Position numbers and translations under genes: made by a program
Source: Cornus controversa
Lineage: Eukaryota; Streptophyta; Magnoliopsida; Cornales; Cornaceae
DNA: 64,000 nucleotides
Direction of reading: 5' to 3'
NCBI GenBank assembly: GCA_026545225.1
Contig: CM048853.1
Location: 18,230,755 to 18,294,754 of the forward strand
The notes under the pieces: generated by a model
What the model was told of the DNA's origin: nothing
The model's input: the letters and a program-made list of their open reading frames with translations, nothing else
Database searches by the model: none
Shown: in pieces, positions 1 to 11,881 of the stretch
How the letters are laid out: every line of letters starts with the position of its first letter
How positions within the stretch are numbered: the first letter of the stretch is position 1

Positions 1-1407
1 TTAATTTTGCCCTTTTTATCAAAATATAATTTAACCACTCGCAAGAGCACGAATCTTTGTAGATAAGGTTCTATATAGAGGGTATCGATCCCACGAGGAC
101 TAGTCGCAATTGTCTTAAAGGAAGATTAATTCTACTTTAATTCGAAAAACAGATTTTTGAATTTGTGTTTATAAACTATTGCATGAATGAAATGACAAGA
201 AAAGTAAAGAGTTTAAAGTTGGGAGAGAGAACTAGGGTTGGTTTCCACCACTAGCCATTCACATGTTCATAAGTGTAGCAAGCATGTGATTCATTAATTA
301 AATGCCTAACAATGTCATTAGGCTTGTGACCTCAATGACATATCAAAAGATCAATGTGTGTGCTAACCTATTATAATCCATATTCAACAAGCATAGCTCT
401 TCAACCTAACTAACTACCTATTTACTCTACTCTCTAAGTGAACACTACATGCATCCAAACTACCTTGTCTTGGCATGGTCTATACAAACTAACATCACAC
501 ATTCATTTAAACACCATTATCTAGCCATCATTTGCACTTCTTGTGGAATATGCAAATGTTGTGCATTCAAGTGACAAAATCTACTCTAAGACAAGAATAA
601 ATTTCATATCAAATGAATATATATAAGAGATGTATTTGTGTACATAATCACTAGGCTAAATAATCAACATTTAATTACAAATCCCAAGAGCTACAAAGAT
701 GAACAAGTTTACATGGCTAGGGGTTGAAACCAACACCCTAGTAGAAGAGTTAGTTGCTCATGGTTGCCTTGCACCCTTCCATTGATGAAGAAAGTGAAGT
801 TTCTTGGTCTGGTTCAGCTTCTCCTCTTCCTCTCCCGAAGGTCTCTCTTCAAGTTTTCTGATCTGTGTTGAGAGATATATGAGATATGAGAGATATGGCT
901 CTTTTTGTGTGCTTTTTGGCTTCCTTTTCAACCTTGGGCCCCACCATATATATATATATATATATATATCACTATATATATCTATTGCATTAATAAGGCC
1001 CCCAAGAGTCTTGTTCAAGTCAGACAATCCCCCTAAGTCGTGCAAAAAGGGGGATTTTGTTGCAAGTGGGAGAGCAGGTGAGCAAGTGGCCAAGTGGGTT
1101 CTGCAGAATCTCGATTGATCGAGATTGAATCTCGATTGATCAAGATTTCGATCAATCGAAATGAGATCTCGATCAATCGAGATTTCGATTAATCGAGATC
1201 AACATCTCGATTGATCGAGATGCCTTTGGCTGCATTTTCTGATTTCTTCTCTTGACTGCAGAAAGCTTCAAACTTTGCTCCATTTACTCCAATACCTGCA
1301 AAACATCAAAAACACAAAAATACCGTAAATATATCTCGGTAAACGCAAAAATGGAACTAACGTATGCAATAAAGAGGGTTCAAATGCATAGAATTGAACA
1401 CTTATCA
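1..1407 (-). mobile_element. Partial LTR of a Tat/Athila-like Gypsy element
   Basis: Read on the - strand, the sequence starts at 1407 with TGATAAGTGTTC, a terminus typical of plant Tat/Athila-group LTRs. It runs off the window edge at position 1. The interior has the GGTATCGATCCCACGAGG phrase (83-100) often met in such LTRs, a TA microsatellite (945-970) and a cluster of TCGAT..ATCGA palindromes (1107-1221). No coding domain lies inside the window, so the clade is inferred from terminal sequence only. The flank after the terminus is GAAGT, the presumed target-site duplication. Its partner lies outside the window. Confidence 0.5.
1107..1221. repeat. Cluster of TCGATYRATCGA palindromes inside the LTR
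   Basis: About eight copies of a 10-12-bp palindrome (TCGATTGATCGA, TCGATCAATCGA, TCGATTAATCGA) occur in 115 bp, alternating in orientation, so the region can fold extensively. Related clusters are found in the Tekay-like LTRs of this window. Confidence 0.8.
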
Positions 1408-1974
1408 GAAGTATGAAACACAAACTTTATAAAAAAGAAACTTATATAGGTTAGAAAATTCGTTTTTGAGCAGTTTTTTTTTTTTTTTTGGTTTTAAAAT
1501 TTTCAATTTTGGTTTGCTAGTCTGTAACTCTTATTCATATAACAATGATCCTTAATCTTGTTTCTAGGGTTTAACTACTTGATTTAAGCTTCTAGTTTCC
1601 GAAGGCATCCTCTTTCCATGATGTACCTTTTTACAGCTTACCATTGTGATCAATGATCACTGTCTTGTTTTTCAGAAAAAGTAAAAATAAATTAAGGCTT
1701 CTAATGCAATGATTTAGTAAAGCTGAGAAACTACATAGAGGACCTGGATAACTCAAACATCAGTTTTGGTTAAGCGCGGAGGATTAAGAAAACAAAATTA
1801 GTTTGTTGATCGAACTATTCTCAAGAGTTTAGATGCTACTGAGAGAGAGAGAGAGAGAAGGGGAGTGCTACGTTATCAATCAGAGAGAGAGAGGGGGGGG
1901 GGGAATAAGGGTAGGGTTAGGGCTTCAGGTTAGAGCCTCAGAGGTATACCGTGTTTGGAGTACGAGGGTAAAAT
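1408..1974. other. Non-coding stretch with a dispersed duplicate and GA/G runs
   Basis: No gene is recognised. Positions 1409-1613 match 10161-10604 closely (see that entry). A GA run lies at 1840-1857. A GA run followed by a G run lies at 1882-1905, just before GGGTAGGGTTAGGG, a short telomere-like phrase read on the + strand. Confidence 0.5.
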
Positions 1975-2201
1975 GATGTCTCATAAAAAAAAAAAGACTT
2001 TCCATCACGGGCTCACGCCAGTGATAAATATAAAACTTTCTTCTACGGGCAAAGCCCGTGGTGTTAAGAGACTTTCTATGGCGCACCTACCTAGCTCGTG
2101 GTGGAAAGCACTTTATAAGGTGGGCTTGTGTAGCCCGTGGTAGAAAGTTACATGGGCCTGCCGTAGAAAGCCTGTTGTGAAAGTCTAAATTTCTTGTAGT
2201 G
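1975..2201 (-). mobile_element. CACTA (En/Spm) transposon terminus
   Basis: On the - strand the sequence begins at 2201 with CACTACAAGAAA, the classic CACTA terminal inverted repeat. Several degenerate sub-terminal motifs (CGTGGTGGAAAG, CCCGTGGTAGAAAG and similar) follow in both orientations, as in CACTA ends. The opposite terminus is not present upstream, so this is a one-ended remnant. It abuts the tandem repeat that starts at 2202. Confidence 0.7.
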
Positions 2202-2466
2202 TATCTAAAATATTATTCTTTTTTATGCATTTTACTCTATATTATATTTTCTAGCAAATTATAATATTAGAAGTGTTTGCATTTAAGCTATGTTGATCTC
2301 TCGCTCTCTTAATTTTATTTTTTTAAACAAAAATCTTTTGCCCATCGCTTTATTATAACATGAGGTGGAGTGCAGGGAAAACTAATTAAAGCTAGAAGCA
2401 CCATCCACAACCAAAGAAAAAATCGTGGATAAATAATAATCTAATAGCAACTACTAACAATAGATT
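2202..2466. repeat. First, interrupted copy of a ~328-bp tandem repeat
   Basis: This segment is repeated at 4905-5190 and 5225-5440. It shares runs such as TATCTAAAATATTATTC, ATATTAGAAGTGTTTGCAT and GAGTGCAGGGAAAACTAAT. An LTR inserted at 2467 separates it from the other copies. Removing the LTR joins this copy directly to the next one. Confidence 0.8.
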
Positions 2467-4858
2467 TGCCACGCCTCGAGTTTCCATACCCAAAATGGTA
2501 CAAGAGTTCAAGCATGAGAATGCGGAACATCAACACATCTTATCATTTCATCGTTAATCACGATCTGATACCATGCTGTCATGCTTCGAGTTCCCATACC
2601 CAAATCTTCATAGGAAATGGACTTGACTTTAATCAAAATTCATCAAACTTCGTCACTCCTTGACCTCATTTACACTCCGATACTACGTTGTCATGCTTAT
2701 ATCTCCACTACTAGGTCCCTCACAAAACACCCAAACAAGCAAACAATCAAACTCAGCTCAAACAACACTTCAAGTTCTTCGGTTAATCAAAATTGGAGCT
2801 TCGATTAATCGAAGTTTGCAATTAATCGCACTTCTTACGAAACTTCAATCTGAATATAGGGGTGTTTGACCAAAAAATGTGGCTTGGTCTTCGATTAATC
2901 AAAATGCAGGATCAATTAATCAAAATCTTGGTTTTGATTGATCGGATCGAGGCCTATTTGCACGAGTTCTCATTTTTCCTATATTTGAAACCTTATACAC
3001 CAAATCAATTGCATCAATCTTCCCACAACATAACATACAACTATGCTCATTAATATACAACCTTAACATACATAATCATCAACTAAATCATGGAAGCGCT
3101 CACCAATTGAAAACATACACCATTTATACATAATATCATGTTCAAAAGCTAACATCCACGGCACACATATGCCTATGTACAATGATTCAAAAGGTAAGTC
3201 TCCTTATACAATTCTAAATGCGCTAAGTCCATATCCCAGACATGTAAGAAACAAAAAAAAAAAAAAATCCAAAAAGAGAGTATTTTTAATTCTAAGTCCA
3301 ACTCATGGTTGTTTACCATTGACAACCTCCTTACTATGCGCTGAAATTGTTAATGTAAGGAGGAGAAAAATTCAACAAACTCAAGGTTATATGTTGTGCA
3401 ATCCACCCAAGTTCACATTTTATATCAATGTATAAATCAATCAAAATACATAGTCATGCTACATGAAATGCTTCCTAGCATTCTAGTCAAACATCACTAT
3501 TCACATTTTCACATAGCATGCAACAATATACTTGACAACCATAAAAGCTCAATTCAAACCATGCAACAGTGCACAACTACATCATATCTATTACATATGC
3601 CAAAAATAAATTCGAACTCAATTCCAACACAAAAATAAACACATAACTCACTTTGTTTACATTGCTCTTGAAATTGTGCTCACACTCATACACTCAATTT
3701 GGATACGTGTCGAAACAACATACCCCATGTCCTTAGTTATTTCTAGGCTACTAACCCACCGGTAACAAACCCTCTTGCACAAATTTGAGGTCTTTCAACC
3801 CTAGAAGATATGTTCCCCCTTTACTTTGTACATGAGTTATTTCTGAGATAATATCCCACACACACCAAACATGTCACGATTAGCAATGGCACCCATGTCA
3901 TGCCCTAAGTTCACATCTAACATATCATATCATGAACTATGTCAACACATACAATTTGAATCATTTCAACATACTATCCATTGAAACTTAGCAAAAACCC
4001 TAAAGTTGAAACTTAAGTTCCAACAACCATAAAACCTCATATATGTCACATATACATTCCATAAAGCATACACAAAACATTCATACATTTTAGACCACCA
4101 TTCTATCATTTCTAATCATAGAAAACACCAAGAATTTCATTCAAAATCACAATTTACATCTCAAAACTTCAAATGACTATATATAACACGAAAACATTCA
4201 TTTTATGCATATAATATGAAATAACACTTGTATTGAAAGACACAACACACATCACTTACCTCAAGAGATTAAATCTCTAGCAACACCTCAATTTCAGCAA
4301 CTCAAAAGTTTCCCAAACCTAACCTTGTTCGGTTTAAAATAATGCGCTTGCCACGTAGAATGAACTTTCCTTCACCGACACCTTCCGAATCAAGCCCTAA
4401 GGCCCCCAAAATCTAGAGAGAAATTATAGAAGACAAAGAGGAAAGAATGGAGAGCTTTGGCCGACTGTTTAGAAAGAGAAAAGTGCCTGAAATATCTGTA
4501 ACTTTGATAATTATAAGCCCTAGGGCGTAAAATGACCAAAATACCCCTAATTCACTTAACGTGCTTTCTTGACTTTCATTTTTGAATCCGAAAGTGGCTA
4601 TGACTTCGAAATCAACTCTACATCTCTCTTTATATTCTTATTGGTCTAAAACCAAAATTTAAATTTTCTAAAAGAATATCCGATTTTCTGGGTCCACCCG
4701 ACCCCGTCCCAGGTCTTGGCAAATCAAAATTTCAAAATGAGCGAATGACTTATAAAACTCTCCAGATCTCTAAACAAGTCCCCACATAGGCAAATCACAT
4801 TTATAACATGTTAAAATCTATTTGTAATCCCATTTTAAAAAAAAATCGGATCACTACA
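2467..4858 (-). mobile_element. Tekay-like LTR element reduced to LTR + PBS + LTR tip
   Basis: The insertion is bounded by TG..CA ends and a perfect 5-bp target-site duplication AGATT (2462-2466 and 4859-4863). On the - strand the LTR starts at 4858 (TGTAGTGATCCG) and its first 3' end is at 2577. A primer binding site like the initiator tRNA-Met type follows (2562-2573, read TGGTATCAGATC). About 60-75 bp later there is a second short copy of the LTR tip (about 2500-2467), with the same CTCGAGTTTCCATACCC type sequence. It is therefore not a plain solo LTR. It has no coding sequence. Assignment to the Tekay-like group rests on shared layout with the coding element at 46968-60367. Confidence 0.8.
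2778..2945. repeat. TCGATTAATCGA palindrome cluster in the LTR
   Basis: At least five TCGATTAATC(G/A)A-type motifs occur, 200-370 bp from the LTR 3' end at 2577. This placement matches that seen in the other Tekay-like LTRs. Confidence 0.75.
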
Positions 4859-5440
4859 AGATTTTTATTCTTTTTATATACGAAAGATTCACCAAAATTA
4901 TATCTAAAATATTATATCTTCTAGTAAAATATTATATCTAAAATATTATTCTTTTTTATGCATGTTACTCTACATTATATCTTCTAGTAAATTATAATAT
5001 TAGAAGTGTTTGCATTTAAGTTATGTTGATCTCTCAATTTTATTTTTTAAAATACAAATCTTTTGCCCATCACTTTATTATAACATGAAGTGGAGTGCAG
5101 GGAAAACTAATTAAAGCTAGAAGCATAATCCACAACTAAAGAAAAGACTAGATATTCATAAAAATGTAATAACACCTACAGACAATAGGTTTTTATTCTT
5201 TTTATATACAAAAGATTCACCAAAATCATATCTAAAATATTATATCTTCTAGAAAATATTATATCTAAAATATTATTCTTTTTTGTGCATTTTACTCTAT
5301 ATTATATCTTCTAGTAAATTATATAAATTATAATATTAGAAGTGTTTGCATTTAAGCTATGTTGATCTCTCGCTCTCTCAGTTTTATTTTTTTAAACAAA
5401 AATATTTTTTCAATCACTTTGTTATAGCATGAGTGGAGTG
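4859..5440. repeat. Second and third copies of the ~328-bp tandem repeat
   Basis: Copy two begins near 4862 and copy three near 5190, both with TTTTTATTCTTTTTATATAC. Copy three breaks off around 5430. Each contains internal ATCTAAAATATTAT duplications. No coding capacity is seen. Confidence 0.8.
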
Positions 5441-5889
5441 AAGGAGTAATTACCCAATTTTTTTTTTTTCGAAAAGTGGAGGGCCAATTTTTTTATTTTC
5501 GAAAAGTGGAGGGCAAGAGTTCAAATTCCCTTTCTTCTATCCCCATATTTAAACTTTTTTTCAACTCATTTACACAAATTGAATTATCTATGTAATAAGT
5601 GATAAGTAGCAAAGTTCCTACCAATTTGAATAAAAAAAATCCAACGAAAATGGTATTTTATGAAACTAAATAGCTAAATTAGGACGTAGAATGAAGTAAA
5701 TGAAAGAACAAAAAAAGATAAAATGACATAAAAACATGTTGGACGCAAATCAATGATTGCAAATATAAAAACAATACAACAAAAGAAAATTATAAATAAA
5801 AGCTTTTAATCAACCCAACCGGAGTAGATATTCCAAATATGAATTGAATAACAAAAGACCATAATAGAAGACCCACCATTTAAACACCC
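5441..5889. other. Intergenic sequence with nothing recognised
   Basis: AT-rich sequence. The only structure is a short direct repeat of TTTTCGAAAAGTGGAGGGC near 5467 and 5497. Confidence 0.5.
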
Positions 5890-6780
5890 TCACCTCGGCA
5901 CCATCACAACCACCTGCCCATGTATAACATCACCAGACCACCATCAACAACTGAGATCCACTTCTCATACATCATACGGCAGCACCACACCTGCCATGCA
6001 CAACCACCATCATCACCACCATAGCATGGGTCTCACCCACCATTGAAGACTCCAAAAGCTCCACCGAGAAGACCCATCACTCCCCGCCACTACTGCCAAG
6101 CCACCAACAACTTCACCACACTATCACAACCACCTACCCATGTATAACATCAACGGACCACCATTATCAATGGAGACCCACTTACAACCACCATGCACGG
6201 CCACATCATCACCACCATAGCATGGATCTCATCCACCATTGAAGACTCACCTCCAAAAGCTCCACCGAGAAGACCCATCACTCCCCGCCACTACTTTTGA
6301 GACACCAACAACTTCACCACACCATCACAACCACCTGCCCATGTATAACATCACCAGACCACTATCATCAACGGAGACCCACTTCCCATACACTGTACGA
6401 CAACACCACAATCACCATGCATAGTCACCGTCATCACCACCACGACATGAGTCTCACCCACCATTGAAGACTTACCTCTAAAGCTCTACCAAGAAGACCT
6501 ATCACTCCCCGCCGCTACTGCCGAGCCTCCAACAACTTCACCACACCATCACAACCACTTGCCCATGTATAACATCACTAAACCATCATCATCAACGGAG
6601 ACCCACTTCCCATACACCATACGACAACACCACAACCACCATGCACAGCCACTATCATCACCACCACGGCATGGGTCTCACCCACCATTGAAGACTCACC
6701 TCCAAAAGCTCCATCGAGAATACCAATCACTCCCCATCATTAGTTCCAAGCCACCAACAACTTCACCATTTCAATTGACC
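5890..6780. repeat. Four-copy tandem repeat of 200-225 bp
   Basis: The marker CCCATGTATAACATCA recurs at 5917, 6137, 6338 and 6562, giving spacings of 220, 201 and 224 bp. The phrase CACCCACCATTGAAGAC recurs between them. The unit is rich in CCACCA/CATCAC, so short His/Pro-rich open frames appear, but they are broken and repeat-derived and I do not call a gene. Confidence 0.85.
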
Positions 6781-7136
6781 CATTTCTTCTCCATCCACCA
6801 TCAAATGTCGCACCATCAAAAACTTCTTTTAGTGGACCCATTTCTTCTCTAGCCACCATAAAAACCCCCCACAACCTCTACTACCGAGAGCACCTTCATT
6901 GAAATGAGAGGGAGAGAGGCAAGGAATGTGGGTGGGAGAGAGAGATGAGAGGAGAAAGAAAAGATTGAAATAAAATAATAACTTTTGTTTTGGCCGTACC
7001 TTGGTTGGAAAACCACGGTGGGTGGGGGCACGGGAGTTGCACCGGCAGCAGTGACCATAGGTGGTGTGTGCCAGATGGATGGTGGAGGTGCAGGAGTTAC
7101 AATGGTGACCGTAGAGGGTGTGTGCCTATCACGCCC
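6781..7136. other. Purine-rich stretch and a two-copy ~66-bp repeat
   Basis: A GA-rich tract lies around 6905-6965. A degenerate two-copy repeat ending in GGTGTGTGCC follows (about 7005-7136). No gene is recognised. Confidence 0.4.
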
Positions 7137-9060
7137 CAATTTTTTACTCCCAAAAATTGAGGGTGATCCAATCACATGTCATCACCTCATATCAACAATC
7201 TCACTTTGATATTCTATTCAAATACGAAGTTGTCATGCCTCAAAACACGATCACGAGGATGAGACCATTCATTACGTCTCAATGTCACTACCTCTAATTT
7301 CAATTACAATGGAAGCTAAATCACGTACACATATGCGTATATGTATAACTCAACATCAACTAATCCCAATGGACCCCACACATGTTCACCTACGCACATC
7401 TAACACATTATTCCTATCCTCAATCTAGCTGTGGACTACAGTTTCGATTGATCGACATCTACCCTTTGATTAATCGACACATCGAAGTGTCAATTAATCG
7501 ACTGTCTATCGAAGTACTATCAAAATTTTACTAGAATTTGAAATCTAATCCATCGAAATTGTTTCGATTGAAGTTCGCTTAATCGAAGCTGTTTGATTAA
7601 TAGAAGAGGGATCTTCAATTAATTGAACTGTCGTTCGACAGAAATTCTAAATACTTCACACTTAAGCAAATCATTTCCAAATCCCATTCTAACACCTTAG
7701 AATCATCCTTACTACATTGCAACATAAATGAAATGGAAAAACATCATACATTTGTCCCAAAATATTCATCTCATTAAACTTAATCTCAACATCCATAAGT
7801 TGTCCACCTTATTCATACATAAAAGGATCTAAATGTACATATAGTACTATAACTACAACTTTAACAAAGTCAACATGCCACAAGCCGAACTTGATAGCCA
7901 TATACACAATATCCAAAAATGAAAATCAAAATGCTACTGTGAGCTCCATTTAATTATTCAAGCCCTATCTGTCATCAATGCCTCATCTGTAAAAAAGTTT
8001 AGGAGAAAGGGGTAAGCAAATCAACGAGCTCAGTAGGAATGCCCCTAACCCACCTAGGTATCGACCCGACATCGACCTACATGATATGCAATCATAGCAT
8101 CCTTATACTACATGGCATGCTTACAATGCTCATACTATCAAAGATACAATTATGCAACAAAAATGTCAAATGATCATTTAACCATGCATGAGGACAATAA
8201 ACAACGTACCATCCACTTTGAATCACACAAGCTAAATCTCTCAACACGAATTCACAATTCATAAACAAAACTAAACCATCGCTCAACTATTTAAACTCTA
8301 CCAATTATAGGAGTATCACCTACGAAATCTGTCAACCTCACAAACCACCAAGGTTATCACCAACTAAAATCTGTCAACCTCACACACACCACCAAAGGTC
8401 ATTATCGATTGAAGTCTATCAATCTCACACATCACCTAGGGTCCTCATCAATTGAAATCTGTCAATTGAGATAGAATAAGTCTGATTTAGCGCCAATTGA
8501 AAGCTATCAATTGAGTACACAAGTCCACCACACCACACGTGTGAATCCAATACCATAGTTCAATCTCTTTAAGGACTATTCCACTTACTACCAAGTGCAA
8601 CATACACTAAGCATACACACCACATATATTATAGTGCTTGTAATTTTATCCACAAAGATCACTAAATACATTGACATGAAAAATCATTCATATGATGTAT
8701 TTTCTAGAACACATAGCATTCAAAATGCACATAACTCATGTTATAGCTCAAAAGTAACCCTAATGAACCTCATGCTTCTTAACTCAACACATACAACATG
8801 GGTACTCACACAACAAGTGTAAAAACACATTTAAGCTATAATTAATATGCCAAAACCATCAGTTCTCATGTATAACACTAATATACAACACACACATCAT
8901 ATATTTCATATAGATGACACAAAAGCTCAAATTTAACATGCATAGAACCAATATGTCTCACGTACATCATATGAAGAACTCTCTTAGCATGCATATACAA
9001 GAAGGAACTCAAAGATATAGCTTTCTACATCTCTAAATCATGCTAACACAACTATAACCC
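7137..9060 (-). mobile_element. 3' part of a Tekay-like LTR
   Basis: On the - strand this piece ends at 7137 with GGGGCGTGATA, equivalent to the GGGGCGCGACA end of the element at 41281-43637. It carries the family's palindrome cluster (7441-7625 and TCAATTGA types at 8401-8515). It loses family similarity around 9060. A matching 5' part lies at 11405-11881 in the same orientation, so one LTR may have been split by the material between them. That is inference. Confidence 0.6.
7441..7625. repeat. TCGATTAATCGA palindrome cluster in the LTR
   Basis: Several TCGATTGATCGA/TTAATCGA motifs lie 300-490 bp from the LTR 3' end at 7137. Confidence 0.7.
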
Positions 9061-9866
9061 ACAAAGAATCCTAATATAAAGTTATTTTGGGTGTATATTT
9101 CTAAATGAGGAGTAGACCTGGTCTGTTAACCTCTTCTTGCCCTATCCTAGGTGATGACCACTTTGCTCAGTGGCATGTTTTTGCCTTCATATTATGGGAG
9201 ATCATAGAATAAACAAACTTCATCAATCCTCAGTTGAGTTTGGGAAATAATTTAAATGACAAGTGTTTTAAAAGATAAATGCATTATCAATAGAGGTGAA
9301 TGCATGACACAGGGCATTTTAATCTCTTAGAAATTTATGTACCTATTAAGTATTGAGGTGTGAGGCACAAGCCTCAGTCAATCTTGAATTCTAATAAAAA
9401 AAATCTAAATTAAGGAATTTCTCCAGAGATTGAAAAAAATTCTAATAGAGGAAAGAGTATTGCATTTCACTACATAGAACAAGATGTTATGATACAAGAT
9501 TATATTTTATTTCCTACATTGTTGTAAAGAAGCCTTAACATATTCTATCCATTGTTGTTATCTGTCAAAACCAATTTGTTATGCATGTTACTTAGCAAAC
9601 ATGTCTCTTCATTGACTCCTAAAACAGAACCATCCCAAAACCCAGGATAAAGTTCAAGTAAAAGATGTTGAAAGGAAGAAACAAGCCAAGGCCAAGGAAT
9701 GCAATGAGATTACTTATTTCTTATTTCTTGGTTTTCCATCTTCTTACCTAATAAGATTGATTCAAAGATGTTTGAGCCTTGAATTTTTCCAATTCATTAG
9801 TGAAAAGGCTTTCATTTATAATTAGACTTATTGCCATAAATGTACAACTGAAGAAGTAAGAAGGCG

Positions 9867-9973
9867 ATGAACCGGAGAGCATTAAATTTCGTAACAGTTC
9901 CACATTCAAAGCATTGCTATTGCCGAGCTTTTATCACAGAAAGGACTCCCTTTCAGCACCAGAATCAAAGAAG
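9867..9973 (+). other. Possible orphan first exon
   Basis: An ATG at 9867 opens a 35-codon frame (starting MNRRALNFVTV, basic and rich in Phe/His/Arg). It runs into a good splice-donor match AAG|GTAAGC at 9973/9974. The start resembles an organelle-targeting leader. No downstream exon, homologue or promoter is recognised, and it sits in transposon-rich sequence. Chance is a real alternative. Confidence 0.2.
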
Positions 9974-10160
9974 GTAAGCTGTTGAACTTGTGTTAATCGG
10001 GTGACAAGTTAGCAATTCTAGGTAATGCAGTAGCACAACTTAAAAGAAGAAACAACATATGGATTTGACAGGTCCAAATGCTTTAATAACCTCAATCTAG
10101 TCAATTTAGCATACTGGTAACCCTATGAAAATCTCACACCCAAACAAACAGATAAAGGAA

Positions 10161-10604
10161 GTATGAAACACCAACTTCATCAAAAAAAACTTATATACAA
10201 TATAAATTCAAACTTTGGATCACCAAGATATAGGTATATCTGTATCATTGTCAAGCCAAATTTAAGGTAAGATTCAGTTGAAATTTGGAGATTTTTTCTT
10301 GCATTTTGCCATAATTATGGTTGATTGAATACTCAAGTCTTGTTCCTTCCTGCAACTTAAGGGATACAGTGGGAGTCTAGTATAGGGCTATGGCAAATGG
10401 GTAGATTGATTACCATAAAAATATGGTAATTTGTATACCAAAAAGCATACATGTTAGAAAATTTGTTTTTGAGCAAAATTTTTGAATTTTCAATTTTGGT
10501 TTGCTGGTCTGTGTCTATGAATCCATATAACAATAATTTTTAATCTTGTTTCTAGGGTTTAACTAATTGATTTAAGCTTCTAGTTTCTGGCAAAGACATC
10601 CTCT
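10161..10604. repeat. Second copy of the 1409-1613 segment
   Basis: Both copies begin GTATGAAACAC and share TTGGTTTGCT(A/G)GTCTGT and TTGTTTCTAGGGTTTAACTA, then TTTAAGCTTCTAGTTTC. This copy has about 250 extra bases (about 10195-10447) that the first lacks. The source is unknown. Confidence 0.75.
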
Positions 10605-11277
10605 TTTTTAATCTTTTTTTTTTCCAGCGCTTAATGAATAACAAACAACTCATCACTTCATCATGAAGCATCATCGAGGAAAAAGAATTTACCAAAAGAG
10701 GAGTTCACTATTGCTGAGTAAATGTTCATGCATTATTGCATGACAAACAGAGGCGGAGCCAGAAATTTTAGTTTGGGGGGGCCAAATTTACATTATGTAA
10801 TTAAAATTTGAGGGTATAATAAAATATTTTCATCATGGTTTACCATGTCTTGATACATGTTTGATACTTCTTAGGAGTATCATCATGGTTTACTTGTTCT
10901 TACTCATAAACGTACCTTGTGATATCTTTTACATATTGTGTACTTTTCGCAGGGACATGGCTTTCATGAAAGTTTTTATATTTGAAGTTGAGGATATATT
11001 TCTTTTATGGTTGGAATAAAAAAATTGAAGTTTCTGAGTTATTCATGCCCTTGAGGTTTACCGTATAAAATAATAATAATTACAAAATAAAATAAATTAT
11101 TTCAAATATGTATCCAATACTTTAGTCTCATGATTGACAAGTCTTGAACATTAGAATATAATTCTTGTCTAACATCATACTATAATTGTTAGAAAAAGTA
11201 TATTAAAGGTTCAAATTGTGAAATATCTAAAAACCCATCAGTTTTAAATTGAACTGAGTTCAACAAGTCCTTCCATA

Positions 11278-11310
11278 TACTCCCTCCGTCCCAAAATATA
11301 TGGGAGGTAG
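11278..11310 (+). mobile_element. Stowaway-like MITE end
   Basis: TA followed by CTCCCTCCGTCCCAAAATAT matches the Stowaway/Tc1-mariner terminal consensus next to a TA target. The partner end (GGGACGGAGGGAG) is absent, so this is a remnant. Confidence 0.55.
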
Positions 11311-11404
11311 TAACTCAAAACTCAGGTATATTAAACAAGTCCCGTAGAATCCGAATAAGGTCCCTCCATTCTTGAAACACAAATGAAATTGCTACATTCT
11401 TTCT

Positions 11405-11881
11405 TATGTGAGAAGATATAATTTGTTGACGACGGGAGAGAGATGAAGTGGGTGAGCTAAAGAGAGAGAGGAATCTATAAATATGAAATATTCCAAACTT
11501 TAGAATATTTATCTCACTCCTAAGGGCGCGAAATGATCGATTTGCCCCTGAGCCATTTAACGTACACTCCCAACCTCCATTTTCGATTTTGAAAACTCTG
11601 ATGGTCTTGAAATCACTTCCTTAACACTCTAAACATTTCGTTTGGTCCATAACCCAAAATAATATTTTTTGAAATTTCTAGACTCATTAAACCTCATCCT
11701 AGGACTCTCGTTGACCAAAAAGTCAAACTTTTTCAAAAATTCTCAAAACTTTTCAAAACCCTAATACAACTCTCCAAACATATTTCCTGCATTCAAAACA
11801 TACTAAACATCATTTAAAATGCATTTAAAGTAATAAATGATGAAAAATGAAAATCGAACAAAATTGGGCACGGTCTCTACA
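11405..11881 (-). mobile_element. 5' part of a Tekay-like LTR
   Basis: On the - strand it starts at 11881 with TGTAGAGACCGTGCCCAATT, nearly identical to the LTR start at 41281. It follows that LTR for about 480 bp before the match breaks. It interrupts the Copia integrase coding sequence that ends at 11882. The base string ACCTA at 11882-11886 is the likely target-site duplication. Confidence 0.7.

Larger units (their letters stand above)
9061..11279. other. Low-complexity intergenic block between two LTR pieces
   Basis: AT-rich, with no transposon protein recognised. It contains a possible orphan exon (9867-9973), a duplicated segment (10161-10604) and, near 10748, AGGCGGAGCCAG followed by a G run and CCAAAT, which is a common end sequence of plant non-autonomous DNA transposons. 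Confidence 0.4.

Noticed and set aside
1906-1922. Interstitial telomere repeat (GGGTAGGGTTAGGGC)
   Set aside because: It is only about two imperfect units. It could be a promoter telo-box but no gene is attached.
4851-4860. CACTACAAG read as a CACTA transposon end
   Set aside because: The bases are the LTR end CACTACA followed by the AGATT target duplication. No sub-terminal CACTA motifs follow.
6239-6852. His/Pro-rich frames such as HHHNHLPMYNI
   Set aside because: They are translations of the CCACCA tandem repeat and are broken between units.
7137-11881. One LTR spanning the whole interval, with Copia integrase resuming at its left side
   Set aside because: The left flank below 7137 does not continue the Copia integrase, and 9061-11404 is not LTR-like, so I list two separate pieces.
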